DNA of 5,811 nt from CAYFNF01 sp964344485 (GCA_964344485.1 CAYFNF010000020.1:1-5811), one strand, 5' to 3'. Counted from the first letter of the stretch, positions 1 through 5,764 are shown. Notes: a model not told the origin generated them from the sequence alone. Program-made: numbers and translations.

Positions 1-775
1 TGGGCATGAGCTTGTTGTTCTCCTTTGGCTTCATGCTTTTTTTGACCAGTTGCGCGGTCAATATCTCAGCGGTTTGTGAGTTGTCGGTTGGAAGATCTTC
101 CAGGAGCGAGACAATCGTTTTGTTGTCGGCCTTGCGGCTCAATGATAGAGCAAGCAGGGTCGCGGCCTCGTCATTGGTTTTGCAAAAGTTGAAGGCTCGC
201 ATCATCACTTTGGGATCGACCTTGTCGTGGGTCAATACCGCCTTGGTCAGGAGGACCACGGCCGGAGAGTGTTTATCAATTACTCCCAGGGTGTTCAATA
301 TCTGATCCAAAGTCCCTTTTTCTATAACCTCCATGGACCATATCATCTCGGTTTCGGTCAGCCCGCCGGGTGCGTTGGCGATGGCGGTGATCAACTTTTC
401 CACATCGCACAACTCCATGATGGCCATGGAGATGTGTTTTATGGAGTCAGGGCTTACAACGGCATGGGGGAGGGCGTCAACCAGCAGTTTCAGCCTGTTT
501 CTCGTGAGCACCTCCTTCACAAAACGTTCCAGAAAGGCGACATCGTTTTGCAGGTGGCCCATGGCGGTCAGGATATGATGATCCCGCAGTTTTTCATGGG
601 CCAGGATGGCGTCGACCAGATTGATGCGTTCGGCGGGATCTTCAGTGCCGGCTAACGCATCTATCATGCCGTCGATCTGTTCGTTCTTGATACTGACGTT
701 GGTATCCAGTATCTCGTCCAGGCTCTCATACATCTTGGCCACTTTCTTGGAAAGATCGGTTTTGTACTCAACCAT
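1..775 (-). CDS. Unrecognised all-helical protein, N-terminal 258 residues (runs off the left edge)
   Basis: The reading frame is open on the minus strand from an ATG at 775-773 to the window edge without a stop, giving 258 codons, so the C-terminus is missing. The start is supported by a strong ribosome site: GAGGAG, six bases ahead of the ATG, reading GGCGAGGAG then ATATTG. The protein begins MVEYKTDLSKKVAKMYES. It is rich in Leu, Ala, Asp, Glu and Lys, with recurring amphipathic helices of about 15-20 residues, for example NEQIDGMIDAL, ERINLVDAILAHEKL, LERFVKEVLTRNRLKLL, VVLLTKAVL and EAATLLALSLSRK. This suggests a helical-repeat (HEAT/ARM-like) solenoid, but I do not recognise a named family. 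There is no signal peptide or membrane segment, so it is probably cytoplasmic. Codon use is consistent along its length, and the plus-strand frames opposite it look like antisense shadows. It is transcribed divergently from the TPR gene. Existence is confident; function is unknown. Confidence 0.85.
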   Translation of the reverse strand, partial: MVEYKTDLSKKVAKMYESLDEILDTNVSIKNEQIDGMIDALAGTEDPAERINLVDAILAHEKLRDHHILTAMGHLQNDVAFLERFVKEVLTRNRLKLLVDALPHAVVSPDSIKHISMAIMELCDVEKLITAIANAPGGLTETEMIWSMEVIEKGTLDQILNTLGVIDKHSPAVVLLTKAVLTHDKVDPKVMMRAFNFCKTNDEAATLLALSLSRKADNKTIVSLLEDLPTDNSQTAEILTAQLVKKSMKPKENNKLMP

Positions 776-849
776 CAATATCTCCTCGCCTGCCGTACCG
801 TGTCCTCAGTCAGATCAAATAGTTCGCGACGACTCCTTTCGGCCACTCT

Positions 850-870
850 TCATGCAACATGCCGCCTGAA
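850..870. repeat. Degenerate dispersed repeat copy
   Basis: The sequence TCATGCAACATGCCGCCTGA matches the start of the copy at 4243 (TCATGCAACATGCGGGCTAG) with two mismatches in the first 18 bases. It diverges after the CT. Confidence 0.5.
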
Positions 871-892
871 TGCTCAAGCTGTATGAAGACCG

Positions 893-919
893 ATCATCGT
901 TCAGCGTGCATCCTGTCAA
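893..919 (-). promoter_or_regulatory. Candidate sigma-70 promoter for the minus-strand helical-protein gene
   Basis: On the minus strand a perfect -35 box TTGACA (919-914) is followed, after a 15-base spacer, by GATGAT (898-893), which matches TATAAT at four of six positions. The spacer is two bases shorter than ideal, which weakens the call. A transcript starting here would have a leader of about 110 bases before the ATG at 775 and would include the repeat copy at 854-861. Confidence 0.25.
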
Positions 920-967
920 CATATTACGCCGAAGTTCCCATGCTTGGAACCGAAAATAGCTTGATTG

Positions 968-1002
968 TGCAAAGAAACCCAAGGTATGCAGCTCTCTTTG
1001 CA
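968..1002. repeat. 8-bp inverted repeat, possible operator
   Basis: TGCAAAGA at 968-975 is exactly matched by TCTTTGCA at 995-1002, with 19 bases between. The half-site centres are 27 bases apart, between two and three helical turns. The repeat lies in the divergent intergenic region upstream of the TPR gene, where a repressor or activator could bind. Chance occurrence is possible, and no function can be assigned from sequence alone. Confidence 0.35.
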
Positions 1003-1091
1003 TGGTATGGCGCATCTTACAGCATAAATAAAAGGTTGGTTTGTAGCCTTGCGACATGAGAGACTTGCGTGGAATGCAACATGTTGGCTGG

Positions 1092-1115
1092 CGGGCAGCT
1101 CACTGGAGCTGCCCG
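1092..1115 (+). promoter_or_regulatory. Leader hairpin upstream of the TPR-glycosyltransferase start
   Basis: CGGGCAGCT (1092-1100) pairs perfectly with AGCTGCCCG (1107-1115) around a six-base loop, CACTGG. This strong, G+C-rich stem ends 21 bases before the ATG at 1137. No run of T follows it, so it is not an intrinsic terminator. It may affect mRNA stability or translation start. If translation began at one of the upstream ATGs (1056 or 1074), the hairpin would sit inside coding sequence. Its position as an untranslated leader element therefore mildly favours the 1137 start. Confidence 0.45.
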
Positions 1116-1136
1116 GAAGATGACGGGTTAAAACTT

Positions 1137-3146
1137 ATGACTGAAAAGCGGTCCGCGCAAGGGGCCAATCAACAACAGATGACTGTCGCTGCGGCCTATG
1201 CCCAGGCAGTCGAACATTTCAACTCCGGCCGTTATAAAGAGGCCGACATCATCTGCACCGCCATAGTGCAAGCGTTGCCCACCTGCGTTGACGCAATAAA
1301 CATGCTGGGGGTTATAGCCCAGAGGCTCAATCGACATGATATCGCCATAGCGCAGTTTAAAAAGGCGCTTGCCATCGACAGCGGTAAAACGAACCTATAT
1401 CTCAACCTGGGAGCCTCCCTCAATCTGTCTGGGCATAAAAGTGAGGCTGTCGCACTTCTCAAGGATGCTTTGGCAATATTTCCCGGTCACGCAGAGCTTA
1501 CCGACTTGCTTCGAGAGGTTGAGAACTGCGCGACATATGGGTCAGCTTCCACTGTGACGCAAGATACAGCCTGGGAAGCCATGCGGCGCGGGGATGCTCT
1601 TTGTCAGGCGGGACGATTGGATGCGGCTATTCCCTGTTACAGGGAGGCTCTCAAAAGCCATCCCGACAACCATGGGATTCTCAGCAATCTGGGGGTATGT
1701 CTACAGACCACGGGCCAGATGGCGGAGGCCATCGAGTGTTATGAAAAAGCCCTTGCCGTCAAACCGGACGCCTTGGATACCTTGGTCAATCTCGGCCATG
1801 CCATGACCGAGACCGGGGCATATGACCAGGCCCAGAACTGTTTTCAAAGAGTGCTTGAGATAAAACCCGATGACATACATGGACTGCTCAATCTCGCACA
1901 CAACCTGTTCAAGCAGGGCAGGCTTGAAGATTCCGCAGACATATACCGCAAGCTTCTAGCCGTAGACCCGAACAATCTTGAGGCTTATGACAATATTTGC
2001 GTGGTGTTGAACAAGCAGGGCAGGCTTGACGAGCTTGTGGAACATTGTCATGCCGCCATCGCCATCGATCCCAACCATGCGGAAGCTTACTTTCTGTTGG
2101 GCAATGCCCTGGTGGATCAAGGTAAATTGTCCGACGCGGCGCCGATGTATGAAAAAGCCCTCCGTTTGAAACCGGATCATCTACAGGCGTTACATGGCCT
2201 GGGTTTTGCCAATCTTGGTTTGGGCAGATATGAGGACGGCTGGAGTCAGTATGAGTTGAGGTTAGAGATAAATGCTGACGATCATTGCAGCTTCTCTTAT
2301 CCCAGGTGGCAAGGTGAGCCGTTGGACGGCAAGACGGTGCTGGTCTATGCCGAGCAGGGGATCGGCGATGAGTTTTCATTCTCCCTTCTCTACAATGAGC
2401 TGGCCCGGAGGGCGGCGCACTGTATAGCTCTGTGCAGTCCCAAGCTGGAGCGGCTTTTTGCCCGTTCCATGCCGGATATAAGGTTTTTGGGTGTATCGCA
2501 GAAAGATTATCCCAGCGTGATTTCCCAACTGCCCCATATAGATTATCAAGTTGCAGCCGGGAGCCTGGCGGGATTGATCATGCCGGATCTCACAGGGTTG
2601 CGTCCCAATCTGGTCGCAGATAATGACCGGATGGAGCATTGGCGTAAGAGATTTGCCGAATTTGGCCCGCAACCTAAAATAGGCATAAGTTGGGCTACAA
2701 GCATCAAGACCGACTTGCGGATGCTCTCCCATTCCACTCTTTTGCAGTGGAAGCCGATACTTACCGTGCCCGGTGTCTCTTTCGTTAACCTCTTCCATGG
2801 TGATGCCGGGGAGGAAATCGCTGAAGCCCGCCAGGCTTTCAACGCCGATATAATCGATCTGGGCGGCAGCGAGATCGACCTGTTGAACGATCTGGACGAC
2901 CTGTATGCCATGATGAGTGTTCTGGATATGATCGTCACAACTCCGAGCACGGTGGCGGCGATAAGTAGCAACCTCGGAGCCAAAGTGGTCTATTTTCTAC
3001 CGGCCAAACTGTTGTGGAGGGCTTGTGGCGTCGGTTCGATTCCATGGTTCATGGATGCCGAGTCACTCTACCACGCAGATGCGGCCGGGTTTGCCGCCAG
3101 TGCCGAAAAGGTGGCTGAGAGGATACGGGCGCTGAACAACCAATAA
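1137..3146 (+). CDS. TPR-repeat protein with C-terminal glycosyltransferase-9-like domain
   Basis: The 669-residue product starts MTEKRSAQGAN. Residues 18-119 hold three TPR units of 34 residues. A linker follows (about 120-142), then seven more units (about 143-383), with typical endings such as ALAVKPDAL and LLAVDPNNLEA. Residues 384-669 resemble the GT-B domain attached to TPR arrays in many proteobacteria and related to ADP-heptose:LPS heptosyltransferases (GT9). It opens with YPRWQGEPLDGKTVLVYAEQ, has the QGIGD motif at 407-411, LDMIVTTPSTVAA at about 596-608, and WR...PWF near 627-638. The expected role is sugar transfer, with the TPRs binding a partner or substrate. It appears cytoplasmic, with no signal peptide. 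Several usual motif residues differ (DT and His in the late motif become PS and Ala), so activity is uncertain. ATG 1137 was chosen because the TPR-family match begins just after it and a leader hairpin precedes it. The ribosome site (ACGGG) is weak, and ATGs at 1056 and 1074 remain possible. It appears to be monocistronic. Confidence 0.88.
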   Translation: MTEKRSAQGANQQQMTVAAAYAQAVEHFNSGRYKEADIICTAIVQALPTCVDAINMLGVIAQRLNRHDIAIAQFKKALAIDSGKTNLYLNLGASLNLSGHKSEAVALLKDALAIFPGHAELTDLLREVENCATYGSASTVTQDTAWEAMRRGDALCQAGRLDAAIPCYREALKSHPDNHGILSNLGVCLQTTGQMAEAIECYEKALAVKPDALDTLVNLGHAMTETGAYDQAQNCFQRVLEIKPDDIHGLLNLAHNLFKQGRLEDSADIYRKLLAVDPNNLEAYDNICVVLNKQGRLDELVEHCHAAIAIDPNHAEAYFLLGNALVDQGKLSDAAPMYEKALRLKPDHLQALHGLGFANLGLGRYEDGWSQYELRLEINADDHCSFSYPRWQGEPLDGKTVLVYAEQGIGDEFSFSLLYNELARRAAHCIALCSPKLERLFARSMPDIRFLGVSQKDYPSVISQLPHIDYQVAAGSLAGLIMPDLTGLRPNLVADNDRMEHWRKRFAEFGPQPKIGISWATSIKTDLRMLSHSTLLQWKPILTVPGVSFVNLFHGDAGEEIAEARQAFNADIIDLGGSEIDLLNDLDDLYAMMSVLDMIVTTPSTVAAISSNLGAKVVYFLPAKLLWRACGVGSIPWFMDAESLYHADAAGFAASAEKVAERIRALNNQ

Positions 3147-3200
3147 ATGGCTTCCCAGGGCCTGTTGACATTGAGTCGGAATCCGCCACTGCCTTGCAGG

Positions 3201-3389
3201 TTTAGCCCGCATGTTGCACGAGGAATTGCCGGATTGGCGTTTCAGGCCGTATCAGGACAAGGCGCAGGGTGAAAAGCGGTCGGGAGCATAGTGAACTATG
3301 TGACCGAGTCGATTTTCACCCTGCAACGCAGTAATGGTGTGGCATGGAGCGGCAAGACGGTGATTCCTCGTGCAACATGCGGGTTAGCC
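3201..3389. repeat. ~190-bp imperfect palindromic (MITE-like) intergenic element
   Basis: The two ends are inverted copies: AGCCCGCATGTTGCACGAGG at 3204-3223 pairs with CCTCGTGCAACATGCGGGTT at 3366-3385 with a single G:T-type mismatch near the outer end. Inside, CAGGGTGAAAA (3265-3275) pairs with TTTTCACCCTG (3313-3323), and the centre is CATAGTGAACTATG (3287-3300). Partial pairing links these blocks, for example the GGCG/TGCC-rich stretches, so the whole element could fold into one long hairpin. No transposase is encoded, and there is a TA dinucleotide at both ends (3203-3204 and 3385-3386). It could be a non-autonomous mobile element (MITE) or a structural intergenic repeat. Its ends are related to other repeats in the window. 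Confidence 0.75.
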
Positions 3390-3449
3390 TTGAAAAGGTG
3401 TTTTGCCGCGTTGTGCGTCGTTCATTTGGCCCAGCCAAACCGCTCTCCT

Positions 3450-3471
3450 GGCGCCTTGTGCGGCGCTTTTT
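3450..3471 (+). terminator. Intrinsic terminator after the palindromic element
   Basis: GCGCC (3451-3455) pairs with GGCGC (3462-3466) around the loop TTGTGC and is followed directly by five T (3467-3471). It is the first plus-strand terminator after the TPR-glycosyltransferase stop at 3146 and would give that mRNA a 3' tail of about 320 bases containing the palindrome. A TTTGGC-CCA-GCCAAA hairpin just upstream (3425-3439) may contribute. Confidence 0.55.
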
Positions 3472-3492
3472 CAGGCGCAAATGCGAATCTGA

Positions 3493-3521
3493 TTGACCGC
3501 AATTGTCTCCTGTAGCATGAT
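3493..3521 (+). promoter_or_regulatory. Candidate sigma-70 promoter for the hemerythrin-like gene
   Basis: TTGACC (3493-3498) matches the -35 consensus at five of six positions. After exactly 17 bases comes CATGAT (3516-3521), matching the -10 consensus at four of six. It lies just after the terminator at 3450-3471 and about 110 bases before the ATG at 3634, so its location suits an independent transcription unit. Confidence 0.4.
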
Positions 3522-3633
3522 TGCACTCATTTTGTCAGGCGTTCCAAGAAGACCATGATCTTGATTGGAGCCGCCGTTTACGGAGGCCGGACCGGCAACA
3601 TTCATGGTTTAAGCTTTGAATAAGGGGAGTTTC

Positions 3634-4107
3634 ATGGAGGAAGACCAGGACAAGCTTGTCGAAGCCAACAGGGTGATTGACTCCATTCGGGTCGAGCACG
3701 CCGCCATCAAGGAGAGAATGTGGATATTGTTGGACAGGAGTAGCGATGCAGCGACTTGGAAGGAGGAGTATTTCTCCTTCCAGGCGTTTGTCTTGCAGCA
3801 TATCGAAAAGGAGGATAAATACCTCTATCCGTTCTTACGGCAGAAGGCGAAAGATCTACCCCATCTTGCCTCTATTCTGGATGAGTTTGATTCGGAAATA
3901 TGCGCCATAGCCAAAATGATCGAAAATGTTGAGCAAAAGGTTGAAGAGGATAGTGATGAACTGGGGCTTGATCTGGAATACCTGTTTTTTTTGCTAATCT
4001 TCAGAATGTCACTGGAGGAGGAGACGCTGTTCAAGGATTATGGTGACGTCATCAAATTGATGGAACATTTCGACGAATTCAAGAATGTTTCATCGGTGGT
4101 GTATTGA
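3634..4107 (+). CDS. Hemerythrin-like HHE-domain protein, second half degenerate
   Basis: The 157-residue product starts MEEDQDKLVEAN. The ATG at 3634 follows AAGGGGAG with a four-base spacer, which supports it over a TTG six codons upstream. The fold matches the four-helix hemerythrin HHE cation-binding family, whose members use His and acidic residues to hold a di-iron site for oxygen, redox or iron sensing. The first half is intact: H22 in EHAAI, and H56 and E60 in QHIEKEDKYLYP. In the second half the usual EH motif reads DEFDSEI, with F85 where His is expected. The final HxxxEE motif reads FRMSLEEETLF, with R124 in the His position. The protein is acidic, soluble and probably cytoplasmic. 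It may bind metal weakly, bind a different metal, or have become structural. It appears monocistronic, with a candidate promoter at 3493-3521 and a terminator at 4153-4175. The family assignment is good; the function is uncertain. Confidence 0.82.
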   Translation: MEEDQDKLVEANRVIDSIRVEHAAIKERMWILLDRSSDAATWKEEYFSFQAFVLQHIEKEDKYLYPFLRQKAKDLPHLASILDEFDSEICAIAKMIENVEQKVEEDSDELGLDLEYLFFLLIFRMSLEEETLFKDYGDVIKLMEHFDEFKNVSSVVY

Positions 4108-4152
4108 TCAAAGCTTATAATCAGAAGCCGCCCTCCACATTTTCTTACCCGT

Positions 4153-4175
4153 AACGGCAACTCCTGCCGGTTTTT
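4153..4175 (+). terminator. Intrinsic terminator of the hemerythrin-like gene
   Basis: CGGCA (4155-4159) pairs with TGCCG (4165-4169) around the loop ACTCC. One G follows, then five T (4171-4175). It lies 45 bases after the stop codon at 4107 and is oriented to end that transcript. Confidence 0.6.
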
Positions 4176-4241
4176 GGCAACACTATTTTCTATATAAACA
4201 GCCGCGCTGCTCCATTTTTCGGCCCTGGCATGGCTTTTCAC

Positions 4242-4269
4242 TCATGCAACATGCGGGCTAGCTATCGTT
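4242..4269. repeat. Dispersed intergenic repeat copy (solo)
   Basis: The core GCAACATGCGGGCTAGCTAT begins at 4246. It shares its first part with the ends of the palindrome at 3201-3389. From 4249 to 4269 it is 20/21 identical to the copy at 5668-5688. No inverted partner is visible nearby, so this is a single copy rather than a palindrome. Confidence 0.65.
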
Positions 4270-4443
4270 TTGGCATTGTTATTGCAACCTAGGCGGCATG
4301 GTGGCGATTTGGCGTCGGCTGTTTGGCGCAATTTCTGTTTTGCTGTGTCAGGAGTCGGTAGAAACTTCTTCTTCAAGCTCACGCTCAATCGCATATGTCG
4401 TTATAACTTTTTTTGATTGCAATATGTGTTAGACGGTGTCGTG

Positions 4444-4785
4444 ATGAAACGTGCAGAGATAGAAAAAGAGATAGAAAATACCCAGGCTATGCTGGATGAG
4501 TTGGAAACCGTTATCAGTGATCTCACCGATACCCATTTCCATGCCTTGATAACAAACCGGATTTACGATCTGCCGGTTTTGGAAGAACGTTTCAGGACTA
4601 AACGGATGGAAGCGCGTTTGTTACGGGAATCCATGCTAGAGTTGAAATCCCTGCTTGAGAAGATCGAGGTCGATATGGATGCAGCCATTGCCGAATCGGC
4701 AGATACGGTGGATACCCCGACAGCGATAATGCCCTGGGTCTCCCAAGAGGGGCAAGCAGCTGCCGCTGCCAGTCAAGGGGTTTGA
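4444..4785 (+). CDS. Small coiled-coil protein of unknown function
   Basis: The 113-residue product starts MKRAEIEKEIENTQAM. ATG 4444 was preferred over TTG 4417 and GTG 4441. The only ribosome-like sequence is GACGG at 4432-4436, seven bases ahead of the ATG, so the start is not certain. Residues 2-28 and about 44-80 have heptad-like spacing of Leu, Ile and Val with many Glu, Lys and Arg, predicting two helices that form an antiparallel hairpin or a dimeric coiled coil. Residues 81-113 are low-complexity and Ala-rich (GQAAAAASQG) and probably flexible. There is no signal peptide, membrane segment or catalytic motif, and I do not recognise a family. It appears to be transcribed alone and converges on the formyltransferase gene, with only 18 bp between the two stop codons. 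The protein-like helical pattern supports a real gene. Confidence 0.65.
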   Translation: MKRAEIEKEIENTQAMLDELETVISDLTDTHFHALITNRIYDLPVLEERFRTKRMEARLLRESMLELKSLLEKIEVDMDAAIAESADTVDTPTAIMPWVSQEGQAAAAASQGV

Positions 4786-4803
4786 TTTTCGGAACAGTAT
4801 TCA

Positions 4804-5616
4804 TCATGTGGTCCAAAGCCGCAGGATACCGTCAGTGGCGGTCACATATATGTAGCGCCCGGCGTTGAGGATTATCTCTCCTACCTCGTGCCCATGATCG
4901 CATTTGATCCCTATTACGTTGCACACCTCGATTTTATGATTTTGCCCCAAGGGAAATATTACCCCGGTCGCCCCATATTTTTTGTGCATGGCCAGTATTT
5001 CGTCAACTCCCATCTGCCAATCGACGGTTCTATCTACCTTTGAGTAACTTGTCCAGTACTCCCCTGCCGGTTGTTCTTGGGTATTGTTGAGGTTTTCTGG
5101 ATACGACTGCAAAAAATCCCCCATAAGCTTTGGCGCGGTCATGAACATTTTCATGGACAGGGTGTCAAAACCGTCCCCGGTATCCACTGCTATGGGGGTT
5201 TGCATGATGATGGGGCCATCGTCAAAGCGCCGGGTCATGAGGTGCAGGCTCAAGCCTGCGTATTGCGGAATGGTAGCAATCAGGTCGGGTAACGGGTTGG
5301 GGCCGCGCCCCATGGGCAGCAGGCTCGGATGCAGGTTGACGCAGTGCTTTATGTACAACTCTACCACCGGCACCCTGTAGGAGTAGGCGGCGGCAATCAG
5401 GAGGTCCGCTTCAAGGCCTTTTACCATATGGATGGTTTCACGGCTCCAAGGACCGTAATAGAGGGGAATGCCGCCGTTTTTGCACAGACTCTCTATGGTC
5501 TGTATCGATTGCCCCTCTTCCCCGGTCATGCCGAGTATTACCTCATGCTCGGTATTGTGGAGAATTTCATCCAGAACGGAGGCAAAAAAATTGAAGCCGG
5601 CATAGATAATCTTCAT
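4804..5616 (-). CDS. Formyltransferase, methionyl-tRNA formyltransferase-like family
   Basis: The 270-residue product starts MKIIYAGFNFFASVLDEIL, which resembles the Rossmann-like start of the Fmt/ArnA/PurN formyl-transferase fold. Residues 92-108 contain the family signature NLHPSLLPMGRGPNPL, giving N94 and H96. D132 lies in FDDGPII, 36 residues after H96, the same His-to-Asp spacing as in E. coli Fmt (H108 to D144). The Asn/His/Asp catalytic set is therefore complete, and transfer of a formyl group from 10-formyltetrahydrofolate is likely. A shortened C-terminal part (about 195-270, with VDWQMGVDEILAMH) resembles the Formyl_trans_C domain. At 270 residues it is shorter than housekeeping Fmt (about 315), so the acceptor may be an amino-sugar nucleotide or another amine rather than Met-tRNA. 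ATG 5616 was chosen over a GTG nine codons upstream because the family N-terminus begins there, preceded by a weak TAGGG site. The protein is cytoplasmic. It has no co-oriented partner inside the window. Confidence 0.85.
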   Translation of the reverse strand: MKIIYAGFNFFASVLDEILHNTEHEVILGMTGEEGQSIQTIESLCKNGGIPLYYGPWSRETIHMVKGLEADLLIAAAYSYRVPVVELYIKHCVNLHPSLLPMGRGPNPLPDLIATIPQYAGLSLHLMTRRFDDGPIIMQTPIAVDTGDGFDTLSMKMFMTAPKLMGDFLQSYPENLNNTQEQPAGEYWTSYSKVDRTVDWQMGVDEILAMHKKYGATGVIFPLGQNHKIEVCNVIGIKCDHGHEVGEIILNAGRYIYVTATDGILRLWTT

Positions 5617-5663
5617 TTGCAACCCTATCTGTCCGCTTCCCACTCAATCCGCGCAGTTTTTTC

Positions 5664-5688
5664 CACAACATGCGGGCTAGCTATTGTT
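5664..5688. repeat. Dispersed intergenic repeat copy (solo)
   Basis: This copy reads CACAACATGCGGGCTAGCTA from 5664. Bases 5668-5688 differ from 4249-4269 at only one position (T at 5685 against C at 4266). It lies in the leader region of the formyltransferase gene and has no inverted partner within the window. Confidence 0.65.
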
Positions 5689-5700
5689 CGACAGGTATCA

Positions 5701-5726
5701 GGCCGCAACTGGCGCGGCTTTTTTTT
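5701..5726 (+). terminator. Orphan plus-strand intrinsic terminator
   Basis: GCCGC (5702-5706) pairs with GCGGC (5714-5718) around a seven-base loop and is followed directly by eight T (5719-5726), a strong intrinsic-terminator shape on the plus strand. No plus-strand gene ends nearby; the gene to its left, the formyltransferase, is read from the other strand. It could end antisense transcription or a short untranslated RNA starting in the repeat region just before it. Confidence 0.55.
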
Positions 5727-5764
5727 CTTCGGGCACATATGGAAACATCCCGGTATTTCTAAAC

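Larger units (their letters stand above)
776..1136. other. Divergent intergenic region between the helical protein and the TPR gene
   Basis: These 361 bases carry no convincing gene. Short frames on both strands here have unconvincing composition and no good ribosome sites. The region holds two copies of the dispersed GCAACATG repeat (854-861 and 1076-1083), a possible minus-strand promoter (893-919), a 5-bp inverted repeat GTTCC/GGAAC (934-938 and 946-950), an 8-bp inverted repeat TGCAAAGA/TCTTTGCA (968-975 and 995-1002), and a 9-bp leader hairpin (1092-1115). Both flanking genes must take their promoters from here, because they point away from each other. Confidence 0.7.
3147..3633. other. 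Long intergenic region holding a palindromic element, terminator and promoter
   Basis: These 487 bases contain no convincing gene. A 74-codon frame starting at 3291 lies across the palindrome and shows no protein-like pattern. The left part holds the ~190-bp palindromic element (3201-3389). After it come a TTTGGC/GCCAAA hairpin (3425-3439), an intrinsic terminator (3450-3471) and a candidate promoter (3493-3521) for the hemerythrin-like gene, which has a leader of roughly 105 bases. Confidence 0.7.
4108..4443. other. Intergenic region with terminator and dispersed repeat copy
   Basis: These 336 bases contain no convincing gene. They hold the terminator of the hemerythrin-like gene (4153-4175) and one copy of the dispersed repeat (4242-4269). 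The A+T-rich stretch at 4400-4425 (TTATAAC followed by a T run) may be the promoter zone of the coiled-coil gene, but I see no well-spaced -35/-10 pair there. Confidence 0.6.

Noticed and set aside
227..655. 142-codon plus-strand frame and overlapping plus-strand frames over 1-869
   Set aside because: They lie opposite the minus-strand helical protein, which has a strong ribosome site and protein-like helix pattern. The plus-strand products look like antisense shadows.
815..1057. 80-codon minus-strand and 66-codon plus-strand frames in the divergent gap
   Set aside because: They overlap each other, have no ribosome site, are Cys- and Ser-rich without helical or domain pattern, and occupy the region that must hold the promoters.
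1909..2379. 156-codon minus-strand frame inside the TPR gene
   Set aside because: It is antisense to clear TPR units, and its Pro-, His- and Arg-rich product is typical of a shadow frame.
3201..3389. CRISPR-like or phage attachment site interpretation of the inverted repeats
   Set aside because: There are no regularly spaced direct repeats with unique spacers, no cas or integrase gene, and the arrangement is one nested palindrome.
3291..3515. 74-codon plus-strand frame in the intergenic gap
   Set aside because: It starts at the centre of the palindrome and crosses the terminator. There is no ribosome site and no protein-like pattern.
4174..4198. TTGGCA followed by TATAAA as a promoter
   Set aside because: The spacer is only 13 bases, too short for a sigma-70 promoter, and the first box overlaps the terminator T run.
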